Positions 1 through 8,761 of a stretch of DNA of 64,000 nt are shown in pieces; the first letter of the stretch is position 1, and every line of letters begins with the position of its first letter. The position numbers were made by a program, and so were the translations under genes. Source of the stretch: Algibacillus agarilyticus. GTDB taxonomy: Bacteria > Pseudomonadota > Gammaproteobacteria > Enterobacterales > Alteromonadaceae. Under the pieces are notes generated by a model, which was given only the letters and a program-made list of their open reading frames with translations, was not told where the DNA came from and made no database searches. The stretch spans positions 62,001 through 126,000 of the forward strand of contig NZ_QMED01000007.1 in NCBI RefSeq assembly GCF_003286125.1. Reading direction: 5' to 3'.

Positions 1-1299
1 CGACCATTCGCTTAGTTGGTTCATTACGCGTTCGCGTAATGCATCGGCTTTAAATACGCCACCATTAAATAACACAGAAGTTGGAATAACCGTATTTGTG
101 TGTTCGTAATTAGGTAATACATTTTCAAGCAAATCAGCATGCTGGGTTAAAAATTTAGCTAAATGCTTAGTAATGGCAGGTTCGCTAGAATAAGGTAAAC
201 CACTTGATTTAAAGCCCCAACGGCGCTTTTCTTTAGGCATGGCGCTTGAATCAACCATCGGAAAGAAGCCTTCAAGCAATAAGCTGTTTAGCTCTTCTCT
301 GGTTAATTCTGTTTTAATTGAGCCACCAATAACCGAAGAGCTACGGCCTAAAATGGTTAACGGGCAATGTGTTAAGCTTGCATCCGATAATAACTGTTCT
401 TTTGCAACACGGCATTGTTGTACAAGACCGGCTAGTTGCCAATCGTCTAATTTTTTGCTGCCTTGTTGTTTAAGCTTTTGTGCAACACTGTGGGCGAGGG
501 CAAGATCCATGTTGTCGCCACCGAGCAAAATGTGCTCGCCAACGGCGATACGACGCAACTCTAATTGGCCTTCTTCTTCGGTTACCGCGATTAAAGAAAA
601 ATCGGTGGTTCCGCCGCCCACATCAACAACTAAAATAAGGTCATCTTTTTCAACTTTACTGCGCCAATCTCGTCCCATTGAGGCGATCCAACTATAAATA
701 GCGGCTTGGGGTTCTTCTAATAAATGCAGGTTAGTAAAGCCTAATTCTTCTGCTACTTTTACCGTTAAATTACGTGCTCGTGCATCAAAACTGGCCGGTA
801 CACAAATTGTCACTTCTTGCGCGGTTAGGGCATAGTCGGCTTCGCCTTGAGCCACTTCATCATTCCAAGCTTCAATCAAATGTTGCAAAATCATTTTAGC
901 GACATCAGCAGGTGATTGCTTAATGGCTTTTTCAGGTGTGCCTGGCGGTAACAACTTTTTCTCTGGATCAATACCAGAATGGCAAAACCAACTTTTAGCT
1001 GAATGAATATAACGAGTCGGAATTTTAGTGCCTTGCTCACGTGCAAAATGACCTACAACAACTTTATCTTCAGTGCGCCAAGGTAAATTTAATGAACCTT
1101 TTGGCAAATCATCGCCCGAGCTTAAATACACAGCAGAAGGTAATGACGGTTTATTTTCAATACTGCCTGAAGCAACCACTTGTGGGATGGGCATGCTCAC
1201 CACATCGATGTTTTCACCGCTTTGTACGTTTTCTTTCTCAACATAAGATAACGCCGTGTTACTGGTGCCTAAGTCGATACCTACTACAAATTTACTCAT
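1..1299 (-). CDS. Hsp70-family (DnaK-like) chaperone, 3' part beyond window
   Basis: The ATG lies at 1299 and the frame stays open for 433 codons to the left edge, so the C-terminus is missing. The N-terminus carries the actin-fold phosphate-1 motif (GIDLGTSNTALS, residues 8-19). A phosphate-2 motif (VVDVGGGTTDFS) follows near residue 215, and an adenosine-type NGG motif sits close to the window edge. These are hallmarks of Hsp70 ATPases. It starts 2 bp after the stop of the DUF2760 gene, and this pairing recurs in proteobacteria. It is therefore probably a specialised Hsp70 working with the DUF2760 protein rather than the canonical DnaK, which normally sits next to dnaJ or grpE. Clients are unknown. 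Confidence 0.88.
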   Translation of the reverse strand, partial: MSKFVVGIDLGTSNTALSYVEKENVQSGENIDVVSMPIPQVVASGSIENKPSLPSAVYLSSGDDLPKGSLNLPWRTEDKVVVGHFAREQGTKIPTRYIHSAKSWFCHSGIDPEKKLLPPGTPEKAIKQSPADVAKMILQHLIEAWNDEVAQGEADYALTAQEVTICVPASFDARARNLTVKVAEELGFTNLHLLEEPQAAIYSWIASMGRDWRSKVEKDDLILVVDVGGGTTDFSLIAVTEEEGQLELRRIAVGEHILLGGDNMDLALAHSVAQKLKQQGSKKLDDWQLAGLVQQCRVAKEQLLSDASLTHCPLTILGRSSSVIGGSIKTELTREELNSLLLEGFFPMVDSSAMPKEKRRWGFKSSGLPYSSEPAITKHLAKFLTQHADLLENVLPNYEHTNTVIPTSVLFNGGVFKADALRERVMNQLSEWS

Positions 1300-1301
1300 G
1301 A

Positions 1302-1835
1302 TTAAACCTCCACTTGCGCAGGCGCAACAATTGATTCATCTTGACCCGCTGCGATGGTGGGTAATTGAGTTTGGGTAGCCACCCAACCGCGATGTATTAA
1401 CGTGCCTTTTAAGCCCGTTTGTTTGGTATCGTCTTTAATTAAATTGCCGACGAGTTCAATACGAGATGGATCAAATTCGGCGGCTACATCAACGGTGTCG
1501 CCTTCGTTTTGTTCAATTACCGGTTTAAGGGCGAAGTGCTTATCGAGCACTTTACGACAACCGCTGTGAATATCTCGTACAGCCGCGCCCACATCGGCGT
1601 CATCAAATTGGCTAATGTCTTCTTGTAAAAAATCGATTAAACGGCCATTTTTTTGCAAAAGGTTTAATACTTGAACAGCAGGAGCAGACGAAACCGTAAA
1701 TTCAGGTCGAGGGGCTTCGTTTGAGGTCTCTGTGCTTTGGCTTGCTTTTAATACCGCGATACGAGCATCAAGCACGCTAGCTTCACCTTTAAAAAGAATT
1801 TTAAAAAAATATGAAAATGCTGAAAAAATACGCAT
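1302..1835 (-). CDS. DUF2760 family protein, partner of the Hsp70-like gene
   Basis: The protein has 177 residues. The N-terminus is short and hydrophobic (residues 1-15) and contains no clear signal-peptidase site. The middle contains a motif around LLQKNGRLIDFLQEDIS (about residues 58-75) and then a region rich in acidic residues. I recognise it as the DUF2760 family, whose members sit directly upstream of a DnaK-like gene, exactly as here (2 bp gap, same strand, so cotranscribed). The biochemical role is not known. Context suggests a cofactor or dedicated substrate of the adjacent chaperone. No catalytic residues are evident. Confidence 0.8.
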   Translation of the reverse strand: MRIFSAFSYFFKILFKGEASVLDARIAVLKASQSTETSNEAPRPEFTVSSAPAVQVLNLLQKNGRLIDFLQEDISQFDDADVGAAVRDIHSGCRKVLDKHFALKPVIEQNEGDTVDVAAEFDPSRIELVGNLIKDDTKQTGLKGTLIHRGWVATQTQLPTIAAGQDESIVAPAQVEV

Positions 1836-2176
1836 AAGTACTCCAAAATTGTAGAAAAGGCTGGCTAAAACATTTATTTATTTAGCCAACACTTGTTATA
1901 TAAGGGGGATTTAAATCTATGGTCGGAAATTTAATCAGCTATTTGAAACGGGGTCAAATAAATTAATAAAAACAAAATGTTACAGGGTTGTTTTATACTT
2001 GTTGCATAGGTTTGTTTGTTAAAAAAATAAAAATAAAATCGTTAAGTAAATTAAAGGGTTAGGGCGCTTTTTTTATAGCTATTTTAATTGATAGGCGTGT
2101 TAAGTTACCTGTTACTTTATTTTCTTTCTTATTGTTTAAATAACCCTCTGTTTATTTGGGTTGGTTTTTCGGGGTA
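1836..2176. other. Intergenic region, no gene seen
   Basis: About 340 bp of AT-rich sequence between the DUF2760 gene start and the end of the barrel-protein gene. It should contain the promoter of the DUF2760-Hsp70 operon. I see no open frame with a ribosome site and no strong hairpin. Confidence 0.5.
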
Positions 2177-2785
2177 TTAAAATTGATAGCCTAAATATAG
2201 AACGCTATTTTTGACTTTAAAATCGAATGTTATTGCGTGATAAGGTATGTTCATCTGCGTGGCATTATATTCAATGCCTATGTAGGTTGTTGAGCTTATT
2301 TTGTATTGTACCCCGAAGCCATAGTAGAAGCTTTTGCCTTCGTAAACGATAGTGGATTGTGGAATGTGAAATTCGTTTAATCTATTTGTTTCACGGTTTA
2401 TGTCCCATAACGAGCCACCAAACCGGCTGTTTAACGATAGCCCATTATCAAAAGGCCAAGATGCTTTAAGTCCTAAATTATATGACGTAGACATTAATTC
2501 ACCTTTAGCAAAAAATCTTGACGGCGGTTCGTCACTCGATTTTTCTGCAAAGGTGTTAATACCCAACTCAACAGCAAAATAGCGATTTAATTCGTACAGA
2601 CCTCTTAGTCCAAATGATGAGTATTTCCCATTCCGCATAGGAATATACGACCCCCGCTCGCCTAATGATTGCTCCGTATTTCCGACCAATAATTCACCTG
2701 ATAATATACGGGCTTCTGCATCACTTGAAATGGCCGCCATTATGGCTGTAAATAAAACGGCAAGCAGAATACTTATTTTCAACAT
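2177..2785 (-). CDS. Predicted outer-membrane beta-barrel protein
   Basis: The 202-residue protein begins with a signal peptide (residues 1-25, cleavage after a DAEA stretch). The rest alternates polar and hydrophobic residues with many aromatics, as in an eight-stranded barrel, and ends in YLGYQF. A terminal phenylalanine is the usual recognition signal for the BAM assembly machinery. The size and the phrase FGLRGLYELNRYFAVELGI fit the OmpA/OmpW-like 'porin family' of small barrels. The function (channel or structural role) is not visible. It is monocistronic and flanked by gene-free DNA on both sides. Confidence 0.72.
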   Translation of the reverse strand: MLKISILLAVLFTAIMAAISSDAEARILSGELLVGNTEQSLGERGSYIPMRNGKYSSFGLRGLYELNRYFAVELGINTFAEKSSDEPPSRFFAKGELMSTSYNLGLKASWPFDNGLSLNSRFGGSLWDINRETNRLNEFHIPQSTIVYEGKSFYYGFGVQYKISSTTYIGIEYNATQMNIPYHAITFDFKVKNSVLYLGYQF

Positions 2786-3363
2786 TTAATTATTCCTTTA
2801 ATTTGGGATTTATGAGTGCAAACATAAAGATTAGCCGCGATGTTACTCATAATAGAGTAAGCGTTTAATAGCCGCTCAAGGCTGTGAAATATGCGAAAAT
2901 ATTAGCTTAGTTTGTTTTAGACGACAATGTAGATTTCGTTTTTGTAAGCTGAAAAGGGTATGCATACGTATGCGCAGGCCGGTTTCTGAAGAGTGTGTAA
3001 TAAGCACTCGTAAGCATCATTTGATTCTTGTTGGTAATAAGAAGGTTGTATCGGAGGTGTTTTTTTGGGGAATGGAGAATTAACTAGGTCAACCACAGTT
3101 AATTTTTAATAACGTTTTTATTTAAATAAAAAAACGCAGAAAGCTAAAGCAGTTAATTTCTGATCTGCTACTTTTTTATCCTTAGCTGTCTGTTATTTTA
3201 GTTGCTTAACATCAGCCGTTAAGTTGATTGTTGTTTAATTAATGTGTGTCCTTGATATACTTATTTTACTAGCATGAGGTCAAGACTGACGAAAATGGAA
3301 CATTAAAGTTTAATGAGATAAATGAGTTCAACGATATACAAGCCCTCGGTTTTAAGCGTTTTG
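2786..3363. other. Intergenic region, no gene seen
   Basis: About 580 bp without a convincing reading frame, RNA gene or long repeat. It must hold the promoter of the barrel-protein gene at its left end. Confidence 0.5.
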
Positions 3364-3714
3364 TTAATCACCGCCACCGCTATCTCCTCCATTAGCGCTA
3401 CTGCCGTTATCACTGCCGATAATTTCAACTAAATCGAAACCCCAATCATGGCGTTCTCGACACCGTTTATTTTTCCAACACGCTAAAATAAAACCGATCA
3501 CGATTAAGCATAATATTTTTGGCTCATAGGCATGATGATAGCCATAAGTAATGGAACCTATCATTAATATTAAGCCTGTGCTGCGTATGCTTATTGATAC
3601 TTTTTGGGCGAGCAACCCGCCGATGAAAAATACGATAATGCCAAGAGTCAGTTCGCCTTTATAAAGAAATAACCCCCCTAACGTGCTGATGAAATAACCC
3701 ATTAATGTCGTCAT
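3364..3714 (-). CDS. Small membrane protein, unknown function
   Basis: The frame extends upstream to 3828, but I choose the ATG at 3714 because AAGGA lies nine bases before it. This gives 116 residues. Three or four hydrophobic segments (about residues 5-22, 25-40, 47-62 and 70-85) are followed by a basic, Cys-containing stretch and a Gly/Ser/Asp-rich tail ending GGDSGGGD. No family is recognised. It is an inner-membrane protein with a short soluble C-terminus. Confidence 0.6.
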   Translation of the reverse strand: MTTLMGYFISTLGGLFLYKGELTLGIIVFFIGGLLAQKVSISIRSTGLILMIGSITYGYHHAYEPKILCLIVIGFILACWKNKRCRERHDWGFDLVEIIGSDNGSSANGGDSGGGD

Positions 3715-3842
3715 GGTTACAATCCTTTGTCGTAAAAATAAGAGGTAATGTAAATGGAAATAATCCAATAATTGCTTCCTTAAAGGCTTGAACCTAAAAT
3801 TTGTGTTTAGCCTTTCTCTTGTATGCAAGCGTATTTAATGGC

Positions 3843-4217
3843 TTATTGTGCTTTTATTTCGGTTTCGATAATAACGATTTCTGTATTACCGACATTTTTT
3901 ACATTGTGTGTCGTTGCGGGTAAAAACAGTGATTTACCGTCGGCAACCGTAATTATTTTTGACGCTTGCGCTGCGTTTTCAGGCACTAATTCGAGTTTTC
4001 CGCCTTTAACAAAATACACTGCGCGGTTTGGATGGCTATGTGAATGCATGCCTGATTCGGTGCCAACCGGGTAGGTTAGTCTAACGACTTCGACAGAAGC
4101 ATTATCCAGTAAGACTTCACGTGTACCCAGGTTATTTTCAGCAAAACTAAAAGCTGAAAGTGAAAATAATAAGCTTGTTAAAACAACGCATTTTAATGTT
4201 ATCGTTTTATCTATCAT
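3843..4217 (-). CDS. Periplasmic cupin-domain protein
   Basis: The 124-residue protein has a signal peptide (residues 1-26, ending AFSFA) and a single cupin fold. Cupin motif 1 is visible as HSHSHPNRAVYFVKGG (about residues 58-73), supplying three histidines for a metal site. Motif 2 is near LPATTHNVKN (about residues 99-108). Single-domain cupins bind metal and may be enzymes or sensors, so the substrate cannot be inferred. Its start overlaps the end of the upstream GNAT gene by 11 bp, so the two are cotranscribed. Confidence 0.78.
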   Translation of the reverse strand: MIDKTITLKCVVLTSLLFSLSAFSFAENNLGTREVLLDNASVEVVRLTYPVGTESGMHSHSHPNRAVYFVKGGKLELVPENAAQASKIITVADGKSLFLPATTHNVKNVGNTEIVIIETEIKAQ

Positions 4218-4695
4218 GGTTGGTCTCTAAGTGGTTTATTTTTAAACGCATAGTGTAGTTAATCAATACGGTATTATGTTTAATTATTGTGTTTTCTTGT
4301 TCTGTTGTAAAACCATTGAGAGCAAAAAAGGGTTTCGCTATTGTTGATGCTTCAACATAGAGCTCTGTGATATTGGCTTTTTGGGCGCACATTATCGTGT
4401 GGTTAAGCAAAGCGGTTGCAATGCCCTGGCGCTGAAACTCAGGTGCTACATATGCGCAGTTTATATGGCCATCGTATTCTAGCTCAATAAAGCCAGCTAT
4501 TTGGTCTTTTATTTGGGCTATATAAGGTTTTGTGCGAGCAAGACGTTGAGCCCAATAATGGTAATCAATGGGTAATGGTGCCCAAGCTTGTTTTTGTTGT
4601 TCAGAATAAACTGAGCTGTCGATTGCGTGTACTGACTGATAAAATAGCTCAGCAATATTATGGGCGTGGTTAGCGGTGTAATTGATTATTTTCAC
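4207..4695 (-). CDS. GNAT-family N-acetyltransferase
   Basis: The 162-residue protein contains the GNAT acetyl-CoA pyrophosphate-loop motif (RQGIATALL, about residues 88-96), preceded by the beta-4 strand INCAYVAPEFQ. The C-terminal half has the usual FFALNGF motif of small-molecule acetyltransferases. The closest type is the YafP/ElaA-like single-domain group. The acceptor substrate is unknown. It is first gene of a two-gene unit with the overlapping cupin gene. Confidence 0.82.
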   Translation of the reverse strand: MKIINYTANHAHNIAELFYQSVHAIDSSVYSEQQKQAWAPLPIDYHYWAQRLARTKPYIAQIKDQIAGFIELEYDGHINCAYVAPEFQRQGIATALLNHTIMCAQKANITELYVEASTIAKPFFALNGFTTEQENTIIKHNTVLINYTMRLKINHLETNHDR

Positions 4696-4869
4696 GACGA
4701 CTATTTTAATATATAGGTGGTGGTTAGGTGGAGGCGAGATGTCGGTGTTAAAAACGAGAACAAAATGATTAAAAAGGTTTCACCTGTTCACGTCAATTTT
4801 ATCTTATCAGCGCGGGTTATGTCAGCCCTGATGTTAAGCCCGCCCTGATTTAAAATACGGCCAAACGCC

Positions 4870-5118
4870 TTATTTATAAAAAGCTTCAACTTTGCCTTTT
4901 AATTTAATTAAAATCGGCTGACCTTTGCGATCTAATGCTTTAGGAGAAGGCACTTTTACCCAACCTTCGCTAATGCAATATTCTTCAACATTTGTGTAGT
5001 CTTTGCCGTTAAGACGGATCCCAATTTCATGTTCAAAAATTTCTTCTATGTAATTAGGGCTACGGGGATTGCCCGAAAGGTGATCGGGTAAATCCGGACG
5101 TGATACAGCATCGCTCAT
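4870..5118 (-). CDS. DUF3297 family protein
   Basis: A TTG at 5133 would add five residues, but the ATG at 5118 is preferred because an AGGT ribosome-site remnant lies upstream and the product then begins MSDAVSRPDLPDHL, as is usual in this family. The 82-residue product is soluble, with the conserved core FEHEIGIRLNGKDYTNVEEY and a basic C-terminus. DUF3297 has no known function and is widespread in gammaproteobacteria. It appears to be transcribed alone. Confidence 0.75.
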   Translation of the reverse strand: MSDAVSRPDLPDHLSGNPRSPNYIEEIFEHEIGIRLNGKDYTNVEEYCISEGWVKVPSPKALDRKGQPILIKLKGKVEAFYK

Positions 5119-5347
5119 GTTATTAACCTGCAATAAATAAAAAGTGCGCCATTGTAGGCAATATCCGCTTAACGCTCAAGAAATTCACGATCGAATACTT
5201 GGAAACGGCTTTAGAGCAGTTAATAAAGAAGAACGAGCAAGTGACAACGTTGAGTTAAAAATGCTTACAAGGCAGTCACCGATAAATTATATCTTCACGC
5301 ATAACATTTTTACCTAGGGTGCTGAAAGCTTGTGAACCACCATTATG

Positions 5348-5385
5348 TAATATCAAATAAAACCAATGGTTTATTTGTGCCTGTT
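5348..5385. repeat. Short repeat containing a palindrome (copy 1)
   Basis: A stretch of about 35 bp here recurs almost unchanged at 7474-7510 in the same orientation. Its core pairs AAATAAA with TTTATTT around CCAATGG, so it can form a hairpin. It lies inside the accessory patch with attC-like palindromes. Both copies precede accessory genes. Confidence 0.7.
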
Positions 5386-5608
5386 CTACACGAATTTCTT
5401 GCACATTTTAGCGCAACAACTTTTGCGTGTTTAGCAAAGTGTTGGGTCATGTGCTCGACCTCAGTCACTCTAAGAGTCACTGGGCCAGTGTCATCAGTTT
5501 AAAAATATCGATGACTGTCCTGCTCGATTAATTACGGGTTTAATAGTTAAGTCAACTTCCTTTAAAAAGCAATTTCCTATAGCATTAAGCATTCTAATTT
5601 AAAGTTGG

Positions 5609-5684
5609 GCTTAGGCATCAGATTCGTTCAACAAGACATTATGCGATCACACACTACGTGTCGCATGAATGCTAAGCGTTAAGG
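5609..5684 (+). other. attC-like imperfect palindrome (site 1)
   Basis: A 76-bp segment has the arrangement of an integron attC site. A degenerate left box (GCTTAGG) is followed by ATTCGTTCAAC, which resembles the L'' arm of classic attC sites. A stem (ATGCGA/TCGCAT plus ACAC/GTGT, with extra bases on one arm) comes next. The right end is AAGCGTTAAGG, close to the GTTRRRY right box. The PsiE-like gene starts 36 bp downstream, as in a gene cassette. The left box deviates from RYYYAAC, so this is a tentative call. Confidence 0.4.
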
Positions 5685-5719
5685 GCTTTCCGCACAATTC
5701 GTTTAGTTCTGGAGATATC

Positions 5720-6193
5720 ATGAAGCATGAAGAGTTACCTGAAAACACATCAGATAAATTATTGAATTTATTACACGCTAATATTAAATTTGCAATTAAA
5801 ATACTTGCTATATTGATGGTGTTAGTTATCTATTGGAGTATTGCTGACGTTGTTTATGTGCTTTATATGAGATTATCAGCACCACCATACTTTCTTCTAG
5901 ACGTAGAAGATATCCTTCAAGTTTTTGGTGCATTTATGATTGTATTAATCGCAGTTGAAATATTTATTAATATTCGGCTATACCTTGGGTCACATATAAT
6001 TCCAGTTGAGTTGGTTGTGGCAACTGCACTCATGGCGGTAGCACGAAAAATTATAGTGTTAGACCTTAAAATTGTTTCAGCTGAACATGTTATTGGACTG
6101 GCTTTGGTTACTATCGCTTTAGGTGGGACCTATTTCCTACTAAAACGTAGGCCTCAATCAAGCCCAAACAACCAAATTAATCAGGACAAATAG
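5720..6193 (+). CDS. PsiE-like (phosphate-starvation-inducible E) membrane protein
   Basis: The frame opens at 5669, but the ATG at 5720 has GGAG six bases upstream, giving 157 residues. Four hydrophobic segments lie at about residues 27-47, 67-90, 98-115 and 120-138. The stretch LLDVEDILQVFGAFMIVLIAVE and the following RKIIVLDL are typical of the PsiE family, whose biochemical role is unknown. It begins just after an attC-like site and is followed by another accessory ORF 47 bp later, which suggests a mobile-cassette origin. No Pho box was identified. Confidence 0.72.
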   Translation: MKHEELPENTSDKLLNLLHANIKFAIKILAILMVLVIYWSIADVVYVLYMRLSAPPYFLLDVEDILQVFGAFMIVLIAVEIFINIRLYLGSHIIPVELVVATALMAVARKIIVLDLKIVSAEHVIGLALVTIALGGTYFLLKRRPQSSPNNQINQDK

Positions 6194-6240
6194 CACGTGG
6201 TTTTTGCTCCAAATTATCAGGTGCAGGTTATCTAAAATTT

Positions 6241-6630
6241 TTGAGGTATTCAAAAAGTTTGTTGAATTCTTCACAATACGCACTTATCGCTATTTTACTG
6301 AGCCTTTGCCTTTATTTCGCCCTGTTGTCTCAGGGCGCTAATGAGCAATCTTTTGAATTGGCTAAACCTGCTATGTGTGCGTATCATCATGATGAGTGTG
6401 GTCATCATTACATTACTATTGATGAAGGGTTTCGGTTATTTTTAGAAGATAAACCTGTTACAAAAATAGACCTTTTTGAACATTTAAAACATCACGTCGA
6501 TTGTGAAATGAAAAGTATAAGCATGGTCGTAAATGAAGATATACTCGCCGGAGAAGTAGTAACGTTTAACGAAGAGTTAAAACAACTAATGCCCAAAGTG
6601 CTATTTACATGGGCAAGCAAAGAAAAATAA
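6241..6630 (+). CDS. Hypothetical membrane-anchored protein
   Basis: The frame gives 129 residues and would start with TTG at 6241. No ATG with a good ribosome site is visible, so the start is uncertain. Residues 12-30 form one hydrophobic anchor, followed by a region with HHDECGHH (about residues 49-56), a His/Cys cluster that could bind metal. The rest is soluble. No family is recognised. It lies 47 bp after the PsiE-like gene and before a second attC-like palindrome. Confidence 0.5.
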   Translation: MRYSKSLLNSSQYALIAILLSLCLYFALLSQGANEQSFELAKPAMCAYHHDECGHHYITIDEGFRLFLEDKPVTKIDLFEHLKHHVDCEMKSISMVVNEDILAGEVVTFNEELKQLMPKVLFTWASKEK

Positions 6631-6688
6631 TGTTTTTTATGTAGGTGGCTTACACCTAATCAATAAGCAAAGGTGTCGCGAAGTCGGC

Positions 6689-6763
6689 ACTTAATTCAAT
6701 TGTTGAATAGGTCCGATCGCGCAAGTGATGCTATTTATAGGGAATTGCTTTTGGTAGGTAAGT
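6689..6763 (+). other. attC-like imperfect palindrome (site 2)
   Basis: About 100 bp around this site (6671-6770) is a diverged direct repeat of 8004-8105. It begins ACTTAAT, continues CAATTGTTGAA and ends GGTAAGT. The two ends are partly complementary (ACTTA against TAAGT). The length and box positions match site 3. The right box lacks the invariant GTT of true attC sites, so this could instead be another palindromic repeat. Confidence 0.35.
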
Positions 6764-6893
6764 CTGAAATGTATCGATGACTGTCCTGTAAAAAATTAGC
6801 TGATAAACTCAGATACTGTTTAACGCAATTAAAAATAACCATAAAAACGAGTAATTCTACAAGCTCGTTATGTTTCTTGGAGTAACCTAGTAG

Positions 6894-7417
6894 ATGGAAC
6901 CTAATTATGACGGTTATACGTTAGATGAGCTTCATGATATTTATCACAATGTTGATAGAGATAAATACCCTGAACGATTTAAAAAATTTGTGAAGCTATT
7001 AAGCTTAAAGACCTCCTTGAAGAAAAAGACGTTAATCAACCCCAAGTAGAAGAATCAGATGTTCCCACTAGAGCAGTAGATTCTGACGGAAATTATGTTC
7101 CCAATAGTATTTCTTCTATTGATAGGTTTTGGAATATTTTGCTTGCTCTAGTTTTTACATTTTACGGAGCTTATGGAATTTATAAAGATGACTTATACAT
7201 TCCCTCTAAAAGAGGTGGTATACATTTAAGTGGGGAATCTGCTTGGATTATGTATGCAGCATTAATTTGTGGATGTATTTATTTTCTAACAATAATCGTT
7301 GATCATTATGATAAACGAGATAATGAAATTAAGTATTATATGTTTGGCAAAGGTGTTAAATACGTGGGTTTAGGCTTGGCTGTTATTGCTATTTTTTATT
7401 CGCTTTATAATAGTTGA
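6894..7417 (+). pseudogene. Frameshifted membrane-protein gene
   Basis: An ATG at 6894 opens a frame that reads MEPNYDGYTLDELHDIYHNV and then stops at 7048. From about 6992 the -1 frame continues smoothly as EAIKLKDLLEEKD through an acidic linker into two hydrophobic segments and ends at 7417. Coding sense is good on both sides, so one base is missing near 6990-6993, or the sequence has an error there. The restored product would be about 174 residues, with a soluble N-terminus and two to three membrane helices. The family is unknown. Confidence 0.6.
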
Positions 7418-7473
7418 CGAAACATAAAATATACATGCGGGACACTCATCGATGTATAGCCGGTAAATCTATA

Positions 7474-7510
7474 TAATATCAAATAAAACCAATGGTTTAT
7501 TTGTACCTGT
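7474..7510. repeat. Short repeat containing a palindrome (copy 2)
   Basis: Second copy of the repeat at 5348-5385, same orientation, differing at only a few positions. It fills most of the gap between the frameshifted membrane gene and the DUF4279 gene. Confidence 0.7.
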
Positions 7511-7553
7511 CCTGCAAAAATTTATTCTACCATGACTGTTCTAAGGAAGATTA

Positions 7554-7994
7554 GTGCCAGATTATAAATTTTGTGTTTCTTTAAAAATATCGCATCCTGA
7601 AATTGAACCAGAAGATATAAGTAAGGAACTAAATCTTGCACCTCACATAGCCCATAAAATAGGTGAACCTCGAATTACACCAAATGGCAGACGCCTTAAA
7701 GGTAATTACGAAAGTATGTTTTGGACTTTCGACTTTTGTAATGGTGATAGATTAGATGCTGAAGATATTCTTTTTGAAGAGTTTGTTGCCGCTAGAAATA
7801 ACGAACTTGCTAAACACAAAAGTTTTTTCGAAAAGCTGAGAGTAACCGGAGGAACTATTGAGTATTTTGTTGGTTGGTTTAGTGTCGGTAGTATCAACAT
7901 GAATATTTACCTAGAGCCACCCGTTCTAAAAAGTACAGCGGATTTAGGTATCTCAATTGTTTTATGTGCGTACCCTTCAAATGACGAAACATAA
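7554..7994 (+). CDS. DUF4279 domain protein
   Basis: The start is GTG at 7554, supported by AAGGAAG eight bases upstream. A nearby ATG at 7532 is out of frame. The 146-residue soluble product has the DUF4279 pattern: an N-terminal strand (KFCVSLKISHPEIEPEDIS), a conserved FWTF segment near residue 56, and a C-terminal GWFSVGSINM strand. DUF4279 proteins have no established activity. Some occur near polymorphic toxins or in gene cassettes, which fits this location between attC-like palindromes. Confidence 0.72.
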   Translation: MPDYKFCVSLKISHPEIEPEDISKELNLAPHIAHKIGEPRITPNGRRLKGNYESMFWTFDFCNGDRLDAEDILFEEFVAARNNELAKHKSFFEKLRVTGGTIEYFVGWFSVGSINMNIYLEPPVLKSTADLGISIVLCAYPSNDET

Positions 7995-8023
7995 TAAATA
8001 AAGATAGGTGTCGCCAAGCCAGC

Positions 8024-8099
8024 ACTTAACCCAATTGTTGAACAAGCCCGATTGACCTGATGACACTATTTTATAGTAAATTGCTTTTGGTGGGTAAGC
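8024..8099 (+). other. attC-like imperfect palindrome (site 3)
   Basis: This is 76 bp long, like site 1. It begins ACTTAAC (a perfect RYYYAAC left box) followed by CCAATTGTTGAACAAGCC, and ends TGGTGGGTAAGC. The two ends pair (CTTA/TAAG, CCC/GGG) with bulges. It follows the DUF4279 gene by 29 bp, the place expected for a cassette attC. The right box deviates from GTTRRRY. Confidence 0.38.
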
Positions 8100-8761
8100 C
8101 TGATTTTAAGCCCTTTTTTGACTGTTTTTTCAGTCCACACTGAGCCAGTGGCGGTGTCGCTAATTTTACACTTTTTGGCAACGCTTAAATCTAAACTTTA
8201 TGTTCGGTTGCTTAATTCATTTTTATCGTCTCGTTTATCTCGCTTTGAATGGATCGCCAGTCTTCATTGACCAATAACATCCTTATACACCATCCTCATT
8301 GGCTTACCCATCCTCCTCATTAAAATATCCATCAGTCCCTCACAATGTGTGCCGTGTTTTATCTATGCTACGTGCTTAGGTTTTTCTGGCTGTAAGGGCT
8401 GTTTAACTTTTAACATCAGCTGTAACAAAACGCTGATAAACGTTTAATAAGTTGAAGCCAACCGTGTTTACTCTACTTTTTCGCGGAAAATTCATTTATC
8501 TTTCTATTGTCCTACCTGTCTGCCTATCTGTCTTCACTGTCACTATTGGTCATATTGGGTTTTTTAACGCCATGCCTGTGTGTTTTTTCAGGTTTTTTTT
8601 GTTTTTATAGTTGTTTTATGGGGTTTGTTGATCTGTTGTGTTTGTTTGTGGTTTAATGTGATTGTTTGTTATGTTGTTTTTATAATAATGTTAATAAATG
8701 AGCGTGAAGTCATTAACACTTTTCTTCTAACAAAGAAGAATTTAAAACATTTGAGAAATAA
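8100..8761. other. Long leader / intergenic region upstream of the ulvan-lyase-like gene
   Basis: About 660 bp, notably T-rich toward the right end. A 61-codon frame (8580-8765) is probably chance: it has a low-complexity hydrophobic composition and no ribosome site. No repeat or operator could be assigned. The promoter of the large polysaccharide lyase gene must lie here. Confidence 0.45.
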
